Below, one piece after another: positions 33,404 to 40,392 of a DNA stretch of 40,392 bases. Each line of letters opens with the position of its first letter. Position 1 is the first letter of the stretch. Both the position numbers and the translations under genes were made by a program. The stretch covers positions 1 through 40,392 of the forward strand of contig NZ_JAUSCC010000057.1 in NCBI RefSeq assembly GCF_030651745.1, written 5' to 3'. A model generated the notes under the pieces. The model saw only the letters and a program-made list of their open reading frames with translations, did not search any database and was not told the origin of the DNA. The DNA is from Methylophaga sp. (GTDB lineage: Bacteria; Pseudomonadota; Gammaproteobacteria; Nitrosococcales; Methylophagaceae).

Positions 33404-33838
33404 CTATAAACCATCGGTATTTGATTCCACCCAGCGATCACCTTGTTGGTTCTGCTCTTTTTTCCAGAAAGGAGCTTTGTATTTGAGCTCTTCAATCAGC
33501 CAATTGCAGGCATCCAATGCGGCACGGCGATGTGCTGACCAGCAACCGATTAATACAATTGCTTCGCCGGGAAACACCTTACCCACGCGGTGCACAATCA
33601 GACAATCATTCAACGGCCAGTTGGTTTTGGCCTGCTGTTCTAACTGTTCAAGATAGCGTTGGGTCATGGCGGGATAATGTTCCAGGATCATGGTTCTGAC
33701 CGTGGCATCATTATTATAGTCACGCATGGTTCCGATAAAGCTGGCCGAAGCACCATCTCTGCCTGCAGGCACTTGCTGGGCAAACTCACTGAGCCATTGA
33801 TATGGTTGAAAATCTTCATCAAGAATATGCGATGCCAT
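33404..33838 (-). CDS. moaE: Molybdopterin synthase large subunit MoaE
   Basis: MoaE converts cyclic pyranopterin monophosphate to molybdopterin using sulfur carried by MoaD. The 144-residue product has the family segments GASASFIGTMRDYN, LEHYPAMTQRYLEQ, IVHRVGKVFPGEAIVLI and the lysine-rich active-site loop YKAPFWKKE. It begins three bases after the moaD stop, so the two subunits are made from one message. The ModE-HTH regulator follows 45 bases downstream. Confidence 0.96.
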   Translation of the reverse strand: MASHILDEDFQPYQWLSEFAQQVPAGRDGASASFIGTMRDYNNDATVRTMILEHYPAMTQRYLEQLEQQAKTNWPLNDCLIVHRVGKVFPGEAIVLIGCWSAHRRAALDACNWLIEELKYKAPFWKKEQNQQGDRWVESNTDGL

Positions 33839-33841
33839 TTG

Positions 33842-34069
33842 TTAGCCTCCGGTAACCGGTGGAAAAAAGGCGACTTCATCACCATCATTCACCTGACTTT
33901 GCATATTGGCATAATCAAGATTAACAGCGACAAGTAAATTATTGGGTGGCGTGGCAGACTGGGTTGCCAGATCCCAGACTTCGGTAACAGTAGAAGCCTG
34001 TTCTACCGTAGTCTCACTCTGTCCCAGACTTTCCCGCAGACTGGCAAAAAATTTGACTTGAATAGACAT
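33842..34069 (-). CDS. moaD: Molybdopterin synthase sulfur carrier subunit MoaD
   Basis: MoaD is a ubiquitin-like protein whose C-terminal glycine is turned into a thiocarboxylate that supplies the dithiolene sulfurs of molybdopterin. The 75-residue product ends in GDEVAFFPPVTGG, the required di-glycine tail. The ATG at 34069 was chosen because the protein then begins MSIQVKFFASLRESLG, as in other MoaD proteins. A longer in-frame start at 34108 would run into the divergent moaC leader. Only 44 bases separate the moaD and moaC start codons. Confidence 0.95.
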   Translation of the reverse strand: MSIQVKFFASLRESLGQSETTVEQASTVTEVWDLATQSATPPNNLLVAVNLDYANMQSQVNDGDEVAFFPPVTGG

Positions 34070-34113
34070 CTGGTTAATTGTTCCTGGATAAAAACATAAG
34101 GATAACACCCCAA

Positions 34114-34593
34114 ATGGCAGAGTTAACGCATTTTAATCAGGCTGGTGAAGCGCATATGGTCGATGTCGGCGATAAAGCGGTGACGCAACGCAAAGCCATC
34201 GCTACAGGGCGGATTGTTATGTTGCCTGAAACCTTGAAACTGATTGAGCAGGGCAACCATAAAAAAGGTGATGTATTGGGAATTGCCCGTATTGCCGGCA
34301 TTATGGCAGCTAAACGCACTGCGGATTTAATCCCGTTGTGTCATCCGCTGGCACTCACCAAAGTCTCGGTCGAATTTGAAATTGATGCAGCCAACCACGC
34401 GGTGAATTGTCAGGCAGAAGTCGCTACTGCAGGGCAAACCGGAGTGGAAATGGAAGCACTTACTGCGGTGCAAGTGGCGTTGCTGACTATCTACGATATG
34501 TGTAAGGCGGTGGAGCGTGGCATGGTCATGACTGATGTCTGTTTGCAGGAAAAAGCCGGCGGTAAATCTGGCCATTGGCAACGTTCTGTTTAA
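34114..34593 (+). CDS. moaC: Cyclic pyranopterin monophosphate synthase MoaC
   Basis: MoaC makes cyclic pyranopterin monophosphate from the MoaA product, the first committed intermediate of molybdenum cofactor synthesis. The 159-residue product has [41 protein letters not shown] and the catalytic region [19 protein letters not shown]. The ATG at 34114 has AAGGA 11 bases upstream and gives [18 protein letters not shown], matching E. coli MoaC; an upstream TTG at 34078 is less likely. It is divergent from moaDE. moaA is not in view. Confidence 0.96.
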   Translation: MAELTHFNQAGEAHMVDVGDKAVTQRKAIATGRIVMLPETLKLIEQGNHKKGDVLGIARIAGIMAAKRTADLIPLCHPLALTKVSVEFEIDAANHAVNCQAEVATAGQTGVEMEALTAVQVALLTIYDMCKAVERGMVMTDVCLQEKAGGKSGHWQRSV

Positions 34594-34665
34594 AGAAAGT
34601 TCCACCTCCCAACAATTAATCTTCAAAATTAAGTTTGAATTCAGTATCACTGCTTTAAACTGAGT

Positions 34666-34682
34666 ATAGGAATTTTTCCTAT
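34666..34682 (+). promoter_or_regulatory. Hairpin over the ribosome binding site of the first porin gene
   Basis: ATAGGAA (34666-34672) and TTCCTAT (34676-34682) form a perfect seven-base stem with a TTT loop. The stem would bury the AGGA and the first two bases of the ATG at 34681. Either translation from this start is controlled by the hairpin, or a later start (34720 or 34735) is used. Confidence 0.5.
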
Positions 34683-36063
34683 GTTCGTGAAGGTATATTT
34701 TCCCGGGCAGTTCATTTTAATGCTGAGTTCAACTATGCCCCATTCGATCTTAAAACTGTTTTTACTCTTCTCACTTGCTTTGCCAGCACTTAGCCAAGCC
34801 TCCGAATTACGCTTGTTGATCGATATGTTGCATGAAAATGGCATGGTCAGCGAAGAGCAATATGGTCGTTTAGTGGCTGAGTTAGAACAAAATCAACAGC
34901 AAGCAGCAATAGAAAAACAGGAAATAGCCGAAAAACTTGAAGTAGCAACACAACCTCCTGAAGTCGAAGTTACCACCAAGGGCGGACTTCGTGTCAGAAC
35001 CACTGATGGACAATTTGAAACCCGTCTGCGTGGACGCTTGATGATTGATGCCGCCGATTACATGGGTGAACCGGAAATGGGTGACGGTACAAATATTCGC
35101 CGTGCCAGATTAGCCTGGACTGGTCGTATGTATGGCGATTGGGGTTTCCAGCTTGATTATGATTTTGCCGGTGGCGGTAAGTTACGTGATTCGTTTGTGT
35201 CATATCTGGGATTTGAAGATACCCGTTTACGTATTGGCTTGATGGAAATTCCGTTTCAATTGCAATACCGCAGCAGCTCCAGTAACTCACAAATGATCGA
35301 GCGTAGTTTGTTGGGTGCTTTTGGTGGCGATCGTTATATAGGTCTGATGGCCGACACCAAAAAGCAGCACTGGACAGCCGCCGCCGGTTTATTTGGTGAA
35401 ACAGCAACACGGCAGAATCCGATAGTCGATGAAGGCTGGGGAGTAGGGGCACGTTTTACCGTGGCACCGATTAATAATGAAAAAGATCGTCTGTTACATT
35501 TTGGTATCGCCAGCATGTATCGCAATGTCGAAGATGTCGGTGTTATTGAGTTCAGTGATGAACCGGAAGCCCGTGTTGCCGGCAGTAATATTGTTGATAC
35601 CGGTGATATTGATAACACGAAGAGCTTTACCCGCTATGGGCTCGAATGGGCAATGATTCGGGGCCGGCTATCCGCACAATCGGAATACGTGCTGACCACT
35701 GTTGACCGTAATAACGCTGAAAATCTGCAATTCAGTGGCTGGCATTTCCAAACCGGCTTTTTCCTGACCGACGATTCATTGAATTATGAGCGAGGTGATT
35801 TTGGCAGCCCATCACCTACCAGAAGAGTCGGTGATGGCGGTATCGGTGCCTGGGAATTAACCTTGCGTTACAGCAGCCTCGATTTGAATGACAAGCTGAT
35901 CCAGGGCGGTGAAATTCAGAATGTTACCTATGGTGTGAACTGGTATCCGGTTCCTATGCTGAGATTTTCGGCTAACTATATAGATGTGCTTAAAGTGAAT
36001 GGCGGTCCAAATGATGGTCAGGAACAACGTATCTTTCTAGTACGCAGTCAATGGGCCTTCTAA
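34681..36063 (+). CDS. OprP/OprO-like outer-membrane porin, copy 1
   Basis: This 460-residue outer-membrane protein is of the Porin_O_P type, the group of phosphate and polyphosphate channels. The signal peptide ends at SQA before SELRLLIDML. A short helical, coiled-coil-prone segment follows (about 45-90) and then a beta-barrel ending in VRSQWAF with the C-terminal Phe needed for assembly. It is a clear paralogue of the next gene, sharing MLHENGMV, EQYGRL, MGDGTNIRRARL, GDGGIGAWE, RYSSLDLND and NWYPVPMLRFSAN. From 34681 the region before the hydrophobic signal core is unusually long (about 25 residues); a start at 34735 (MPHSILKLFL) gives a standard signal. The channel substrate is unknown; an oxyanion role is inference. 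Confidence 0.9.
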   Translation: MFVKVYFPGQFILMLSSTMPHSILKLFLLFSLALPALSQASELRLLIDMLHENGMVSEEQYGRLVAELEQNQQQAAIEKQEIAEKLEVATQPPEVEVTTKGGLRVRTTDGQFETRLRGRLMIDAADYMGEPEMGDGTNIRRARLAWTGRMYGDWGFQLDYDFAGGGKLRDSFVSYLGFEDTRLRIGLMEIPFQLQYRSSSSNSQMIERSLLGAFGGDRYIGLMADTKKQHWTAAAGLFGETATRQNPIVDEGWGVGARFTVAPINNEKDRLLHFGIASMYRNVEDVGVIEFSDEPEARVAGSNIVDTGDIDNTKSFTRYGLEWAMIRGRLSAQSEYVLTTVDRNNAENLQFSGWHFQTGFFLTDDSLNYERGDFGSPSPTRRVGDGGIGAWELTLRYSSLDLNDKLIQGGEIQNVTYGVNWYPVPMLRFSANYIDVLKVNGGPNDGQEQRIFLVRSQWAF

Positions 36064-36356
36064 GCAAATATTACAATTGCTGAGACAGCGAAATTAACCA
36101 ATGTTATTTGGAAAATTTACTTTGATTATTTGTTAATAAAAGTATAGATTTAAGGTAGCAAAAGAAAGTGAACATGCATTAGCAAAGTCTTATATATCAA
36201 TTAGAAAGCGGCCTTTAATGCTCTCTTAGCTGTTTGTTAAGAATTACATCACACTTAGTAAAAAATAAATTGGTTTTACCTAAAAATAATTAAGATGTTT
36301 CTCGAATATGACGATAATATTACAGAAATTTCGTATTCATTTGAGGATCTGAATTT

Positions 36357-37691
36357 ATGCTATCCAAAAAACATCTGCTGGCTGCCGCCATCGGTTTATC
36401 TTTGAGCTTTTCCAGTCAGGCTTCCGAACTGGAAACTTTGATTAATATGCTGCATGAGAATGGCATGGTGACCGATGAGCAATACGGTCGATTAATGGAT
36501 GAACTGGCAACGAATAAAGCCACCTCTGAGCAGGAAAAAGCGGCGATTGATGAAAAGCTGGCTGAAGCCACCAAACCCTCTGATGTCGAAATTTCAACAC
36601 AGGGCGGCTTAACACTGAAAACACGTGACGGTCAGTTTTCCACTAAAGTTGGAGGTCGTCTGCAAGTCGATGCTGCCACTTATGGTGGTTCACCGGATAT
36701 GGGCGATGGCACTGATATTCGCCGTGCCCGGTTATACCTTTCAGGCACCTTATTTCGTGATTGGGGTTATAAACTGGAATACGAGTTTGATAACAGTTCA
36801 ATTACCGATGCCTTTATCACTTATGACGGGTTTGAAAACTATCAAATTATGGTCGGTAATTTTAAAGATCCGTTCAGCCTGGATTATATGATTAGTGCCA
36901 ATAACACTATGTTTATGGAACGTGCCTTACCGACAGCGTTTAATGCCGGGCGTCATATCGGGGTAATGGGGGCTCGCAATAGTCAGTATTGGACCTTGGC
37001 TGCAGGTGTTTTTGGTGAATCTGTAAGTGATAATCGTACTCAAGTTCAGCGAGCCAGAGACGAAGGCTGGGGTTGGAGTACCCGTGGAACGCTTTCACCA
37101 ATTAACGAGCCCGGAAAATTACTGCATTTTGGGTTGGGTTTAAATTACCGTGATTTACAACCGAATAATGAAGTGCAGTTCAGTCAGGCAGCTGAATCCA
37201 ATGTTTCCGGTGTAAGAATTGTCGATACTTCTGCAATTGATAATGCCGACAGTATGCTGAAAACCGGCCTGGAACTCGCCACAGTAATCGGTCCTTTCAC
37301 TGCTCAGGCAGAATATATTCGTACCTCGGTAGATCGTGACAATATCAGTAATGCCGATTTTGATGGCTGGTATGTGCAAAGCAGTTATTTGCTCACTGGT
37401 GAATCTCGTCCATATAAAAATGGCGTATTTGGTGGTATCAAACCAAATCATCGGGTTGGTGATGGTGGTATAGGCGCATGGGAAGTGGCGATGCGTTACA
37501 GCTCACTGGATTTGAATGATGGCGCGATTAACGGTGGTGAAGCAGATTCAATGACTTTGGGACTCAACTGGTACCCAGTACCAATGTTACGTTTCTCTGC
37601 CGATTATGTGCAGGTATTGGATATTGATGGCGGGCTTTATGATGGAAAGAAACCTAATGTGTTCCAGGTTCGCAGCCAGTGGGCATTCTGA
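36357..37691 (+). CDS. OprP/OprO-like outer-membrane porin, copy 2
   Basis: This 444-residue Porin_O_P-type channel has a clean signal peptide (MLSKKHLLAAAIGLSLSF, cut after SQA near residue 22). The N-terminal helical segment ELETLINMLHENGMVTDEQY and a beta-barrel follow, ending in VRSQWAF. A GAGGA lies nine bases before the ATG. It is a tandem duplicate of the previous gene. The 293-base AT-rich gap between them has no terminator I can see and may hold a separate promoter. A strong bidirectional terminator follows. Substrate is unknown. Confidence 0.93.
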   Translation: MLSKKHLLAAAIGLSLSFSSQASELETLINMLHENGMVTDEQYGRLMDELATNKATSEQEKAAIDEKLAEATKPSDVEISTQGGLTLKTRDGQFSTKVGGRLQVDAATYGGSPDMGDGTDIRRARLYLSGTLFRDWGYKLEYEFDNSSITDAFITYDGFENYQIMVGNFKDPFSLDYMISANNTMFMERALPTAFNAGRHIGVMGARNSQYWTLAAGVFGESVSDNRTQVQRARDEGWGWSTRGTLSPINEPGKLLHFGLGLNYRDLQPNNEVQFSQAAESNVSGVRIVDTSAIDNADSMLKTGLELATVIGPFTAQAEYIRTSVDRDNISNADFDGWYVQSSYLLTGESRPYKNGVFGGIKPNHRVGDGGIGAWEVAMRYSSLDLNDGAINGGEADSMTLGLNWYPVPMLRFSADYVQVLDIDGGLYDGKKPNVFQVRSQWAF

Positions 37692-37703
37692 TTTAATATA
37701 AGT

Positions 37704-37740
37704 AAAAAGCCGCTGTTTGTTTTACTAACAGCGGCTTTTT
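37704..37740. terminator. Bidirectional terminator between porin 2 and tupA
   Basis: A perfect 14-base stem (AAAAAGCCGCTGTT at 37704-37717 and its complement at 37727-37740) has a nine-base loop and A/T runs on both sides. It serves the porin gene on the plus strand and tupA on the minus strand. Confidence 0.95.
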
Positions 37741-37750
37741 TATTTCTGCT

Positions 37751-38557
37751 TTAATCGTTTTCAGGTGTTGTAGTGAAAAACAATTGCTGATTATTTATGG
37801 TGAAGCTTTCTATCACTTGTTTACCTGATTCACCCGTTACAAAATCAATGTATTGTTTTGCCATAGCGGATTGCACATGCGGATGTTTGTCAGGGTTTAC
37901 CGCCATGATGTGGTAGGGATTGGATAACATTGCTCCACCTTCAAACAGCAGTTTCAGTCGCATTTTGTCCTGATAGGCAATCTGGGTACCGCGATCGGTT
38001 AACGCATAACCTGACATTTCATCGGCAATTTTTAATACCGCGCCCATACCCTGTCCGGCTTGCACATACCAGCTACCAGAAGGGTTGATATTGGCGTCTT
38101 GCCAGAGTTCGAGTTCTTTTTTATGGGTACCGGAATCATCACTACGTGAGACAAATCGGCTGCCGGATTCAGCAATGTTCTGCATGGCTTCGCCGATAGT
38201 CTTTGCTGAGGCAATTCCTGCAGGATCGTCGGCAGGTCCGACCAGCACATAGTCGTTATACATCACGTAGCGACGGTCGATAAAAGAGCCGTTTTCAACA
38301 TACTCAAGTTCAGCTTGCGGCGCGTGCACCAGAGCAACATCGACATCACCATTGGCTCCTAACTTCAGAGCTTGTCCTGTGCCGACCGCAATCACCGCAA
38401 CTTTTATATCTGTTGATTCGGAAAAAGCTTTATTTAATACGCCTAACAGGCCTGTATTATCGGTGCTGGTGGTGGTCGAGAGCTTGAGTAACGGTTCGGC
38501 ATAAGCCGAAGAACTCAGTAATAAGCTGATAAATAACAGAGAAAACAAGCGTTTCAT
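37751..38557 (-). CDS. tupA: Tungstate (or molybdate) ABC transporter substrate-binding protein TupA
   Basis: This 268-residue periplasmic binding protein opens with a signal peptide (MKRLFSLLFISLLLSSSAYA, residues 1-20). The TupA signature TTTSTDNTGLLGVL follows, in which threonine and serine residues bind the oxyanion. Later segments VGTGQALKLGANGDVDVALVHA and SRSDDSGTHKKELELW are also typical. The ATG at 38557 is preceded by GGTGAG and gives a normal signal; an in-frame start at 38605 would add 16 residues. No permease (TupB) or ATPase (TupC) lies in the window, so the binding protein is separated from its transporter. A short ModE-like gene precedes it. Confidence 0.92.
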   Translation of the reverse strand: MKRLFSLLFISLLLSSSAYAEPLLKLSTTTSTDNTGLLGVLNKAFSESTDIKVAVIAVGTGQALKLGANGDVDVALVHAPQAELEYVENGSFIDRRYVMYNDYVLVGPADDPAGIASAKTIGEAMQNIAESGSRFVSRSDDSGTHKKELELWQDANINPSGSWYVQAGQGMGAVLKIADEMSGYALTDRGTQIAYQDKMRLKLLFEGGAMLSNPYHIMAVNPDKHPHVQSAMAKQYIDFVTGESGKQVIESFTINNQQLFFTTTPEND

Positions 38558-38587
38558 ATTAAGTCTCACCATAAGCTGGAAAATTCG

Positions 38588-38605
38588 ATGTATTCCAGCA
38601 TACAT
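38588..38605. promoter_or_regulatory. Candidate operator upstream of tupA
   Basis: The inverted repeat ATGTAT-TCCAGC-ATACAT (six-base arms, six-base spacer) lies about 30 bases before the tupA ATG. CG dinucleotides on both sides give a unit of about 24 bases, a size similar to a ModE box, but the sequence match is loose. The gene just upstream encodes a ModE-like protein, which makes it the obvious candidate ligand. Confidence 0.4.
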
Positions 38606-38632
38606 ATCGAAGGCTGTAAATGAATTTTTTAA

Positions 38633-38643
38633 GGGGGGGGGGG
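38633..38643. repeat. Homopolymer of 11 G between modE-like gene and tupA
   Basis: Eleven consecutive G on the plus strand (C on the transcribed tupA message) lie six bases past the modE-like stop and about 76 bases before the tupA start. Tracts of this length are prone to slipped-strand length change and could also be a sequencing uncertainty. Confidence 0.85.
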
Positions 38644-38648
38644 CGAGC

Positions 38649-38996
38649 TTAAAGCGTTAATTCTTGGGAAAGTGTGCTCATTTCCTGTTCAATGGCTTTT
38701 TCAGCCTGACGCTGGGCTTGTCGATACTGCTGTAACACTTGTTTGCCGATCGCCGTGACTTCAGCACCACCACCATGGCTGCCGCCTTTTGCGGTCAGCA
38801 CAAGCGGTTTGGCAAAACTTTCGTTCATTGTGTTCACTAAATCCCATGCCCGTTTATAAGACATGCCCATAGCCCTGCCGGCAGCCGAAATTGAACCATG
38901 CTGAATTATGGCTTCAAGTAAATCCGCTTTGCCGGGACCCAACGCTACTTTGTCGTTGATGTGCAGACGTATTTTGACAGAGGTTTTATAGATCAT
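38649..38996 (-). CDS. Short ModE-like winged-helix regulator (DNA-binding domain only)
   Basis: This 115-residue protein is a winged-helix regulator resembling the ModE N-terminal domain: KIRLHINDKVALGPGKADLLEAI, GSISAAGRAMGMSYKRAWDLVNTMN and KGGSHGGGAEVTAIGKQVL. The C-terminal molybdate-binding TOBE domains of full ModE (262 residues in E. coli) are absent, and the protein ends in a helix (about 88-112) likely to dimerise. It cannot bind molybdate in the usual way. It sits directly upstream of tupA on the same strand, so control of tungstate or molybdate uptake is likely but inferred. Confidence 0.9.
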   Translation of the reverse strand: MIYKTSVKIRLHINDKVALGPGKADLLEAIIQHGSISAAGRAMGMSYKRAWDLVNTMNESFAKPLVLTAKGGSHGGGAEVTAIGKQVLQQYRQAQRQAEKAIEQEMSTLSQELTL

Positions 38997-39037
38997 TAAT
39001 TGCTGAACCTTCCCAGAACAGAAATGAACAGTTAATT

Positions 39038-40102
39038 TTAACCCTGTTCAAGCAAACGTCTCAGATCAATCATCGCCGCATTGGCTCTGGAGACATAAGA
39101 AGCCATCACTAATGAGTGATTGGCAAACAAACCAAACCCACTGCCGTTAAGGATGATCGGACTCCATACCGTGGCCTGGGTAGCTTCAAGTTCACGAATG
39201 ATTTGACGCAGGCTGATAAGGGCATTTTTCTTTTGCAACACATCGGCAAAATCATGCTCTGCCGCTTTGAGTAAATGGATCATCGCCCAGATGGAGCCAC
39301 GCGCTTCGTAAAACACATCATCAATTTTCAACCAAGGTGTTTTGCTGACTTTCTCAAGCTGAGTAATGGTGGATTGATGCGCACTGCGATCGCCTGCCAA
39401 ATCAGTATTAATTCGAATCTGTCCGACGCTGGCCCCCAAGCGTTGAGACAAACTGCCGAGACGTTTTTCAGCGATGCCCAGCCAGGCAGCCAGGTTATCG
39501 GCACGGGCATAAAACTGAGCTTCATCACGTTGTTCATCGGCTAGACGATCCAGATAACTTTCCAGGGCTTTAATGCCTTTGCGGTATTCACTCTCGGTAG
39601 ACGGAAACAGCCAGGAGTCAGAATTAAAATTAAACTGTGGCTCGGCAATGATCAGATCTTTATCTTCTGCGGATTGTGATTGCGAACGGCTGATATCGTT
39701 ACGCAGTGCCCGTGAATAATCACGAATCTGCACCAAAACGCCGAACTCCCAGTTAGGCATATTGTCCATCCACACTGAAGGTGGCATGACATCATTGGTT
39801 AAGTAACCGCCGGGTTTATCCAGTAAGGTATTAGCCAGTGTGATAAGCGTTGCGGTAGAGGTATAACCCGTGACTAGTTCATGTTGTCTTTCCGCTGCCA
39901 TATCGCGGGCATTGTTTTTAGGATCAAATGCACTTGGGGGAGAGCTCCACCAGATCATGATGACGATAAAAAGAAAGATGATGATGGCAACAGCCAGCAG
40001 TAAGGCTTTGGATATTTGTCGGCGACTGTCGGGATCTCGGAAAGAATCAATGAAATTCCACCACACTTGCCGACTGCGCTGAATAAAAGTATTTGCGGCC
40101 AT
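39038..40102 (-). CDS. DUF2333-family membrane-anchored protein
   Basis: This 354-residue protein has one strong N-terminal transmembrane helix (about 33-50, LLLAVAIIIFLFIVIMIW) preceded by a basic cytoplasmic tail. A largely helical domain of about 300 residues, probably periplasmic, follows. Segments such as GGYLTNDVMPPSVWMDNMPNWEFGVL and WLKIDDVFYEARGSIWAMIHLL match the DUF2333 family, common in gammaproteobacteria and without assigned function. It ends 41 bases before the modE-like start on the same strand and may be co-transcribed with it. Confidence 0.87.
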   Translation of the reverse strand: MAANTFIQRSRQVWWNFIDSFRDPDSRRQISKALLLAVAIIIFLFIVIMIWWSSPPSAFDPKNNARDMAAERQHELVTGYTSTATLITLANTLLDKPGGYLTNDVMPPSVWMDNMPNWEFGVLVQIRDYSRALRNDISRSQSQSAEDKDLIIAEPQFNFNSDSWLFPSTESEYRKGIKALESYLDRLADEQRDEAQFYARADNLAAWLGIAEKRLGSLSQRLGASVGQIRINTDLAGDRSAHQSTITQLEKVSKTPWLKIDDVFYEARGSIWAMIHLLKAAEHDFADVLQKKNALISLRQIIRELEATQATVWSPIILNGSGFGLFANHSLVMASYVSRANAAMIDLRRLLEQG

Positions 40103-40311
40103 AAAACATCCAGAAAGATTAATTGTCAGATTTCACCATAGCGTATTTTTGACAGCAATAAAATGCGTAATGCTTGTCGGGAGTGCTTTCCCGTTATTGT
40201 GCGGGAGATTTTCCTGAAAACTTTACGGCATTAAGCTTGACGTAATAGTGAAAGGGGCTGAATAATGCCCGGTTTGAAAATGCTTTTGATGAAGCGGGGG
40301 ACGCTTTAAGT

Positions 40312-40392
40312 ATGACACTCAGAGTTGAGATTGAAGATCTGGCCAAGCATTTTGGCGAGATTCGAGCTGTGGATGGTGTGACATTCTCAGTC
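40312..40392 (+). CDS. ABC transporter ATP-binding protein, first 27 codons (partial at window edge)
   Basis: From the ATG at 40312 the frame stays open to the window edge, reading MTLRVEIEDLAKHFGEIRAV and then DGVTFSV. This is the standard opening of an ABC ATPase, with the A-loop aromatic residue F14 ahead of the Walker A motif, which lies beyond the edge. A GGGGG at 40295-40300 is a rough ribosome binding site. The transporter type cannot be told; ABC-2 exporters often begin this way. It is divergent from the DUF2333 gene across about 209 bases. Confidence 0.75.
   Translation, partial: MTLRVEIEDLAKHFGEIRAVDGVTFSV

Noticed and set aside
40265..40309. A 14-codon open frame (MPGLKMLLMKRGTL) just before the ABC ATPase, as a possible leader peptide
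   Set aside because: There is no attenuator structure, no codon bias towards one amino acid and no ribosome binding site to support it.

Overview
The window reads as chromosome of a gammaproteobacterium. Complete housekeeping genes (xseA, the yrbG-kdsD-kdsC-lptCAB envelope cluster, mlaA, prlC, ubiD) are all closest in layout and motifs to gammaproteobacterial versions. A full NAD-dependent, molybdenum-containing formate dehydrogenase operon next to cofactor genes suggests a methylotroph or formate user such as Methylophaga. The genus is an inference from gene content; no rRNA or other direct marker is present.

Layout. 1-2438: the first codons of guaB (minus), then xseA and an M23 peptidase (plus). 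2420-9847 (minus): a hybrid histidine kinase with an NMT1/THI5-like sensor, then the LPS transport/Kdo cluster lptB, lptA (fused to an SH3 domain), lptC, kdsC, kdsD and a YrbG-type exchanger. 9878-12626 (minus): mlaA, then a GT4 glycosyltransferase coupled to an LpxH-like phosphatase. 12766-15730: prlC (plus), a small secreted protein and a YbiI-type zinc-finger protein (minus). 16007-20722 (plus): a soluble tandem-Cache protein and a YdeP-type molybdopterin oxidoreductase. 20723-22189: a gene-poor patch of palindromic repeats, then an AT-rich HTH plus PD-(D/E)XK nuclease-like gene. 22309-24171: ubiD and a MAPEG protein, convergent.

24213-38996 is the functional heart. Read on the minus strand it runs moaD, moaE, a ModE-HTH/PBP-like regulator, fdsG, fdsB, fdsA, fdhD, fdsD and an OFA-family (oxalate/formate) MFS transporter. 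Divergent from moaD are moaC and two tandem OprP/OprO-like porins. Facing the porins are a TupA tungstate-binding protein and a short ModE-like regulator. Together these cover oxyanion entry, metal sensing, molybdopterin assembly, sulfur insertion (FdhD), the enzyme and a carboxylate transporter. Whether the porins and TupA serve this enzyme is inference. The window ends with a DUF2333 membrane protein (minus) and the first 27 codons of an ABC ATPase (plus).

No CRISPR array, tRNA, rRNA, complete insertion sequence or prophage was seen. The most unusual items are the Mo/W-formate-porin neighbourhood with its candidate operators and an 11-G tract, the LptA-SH3 fusion, the cytoplasmic tandem-Cache protein, and the palindromic element beside the nuclease-like gene.
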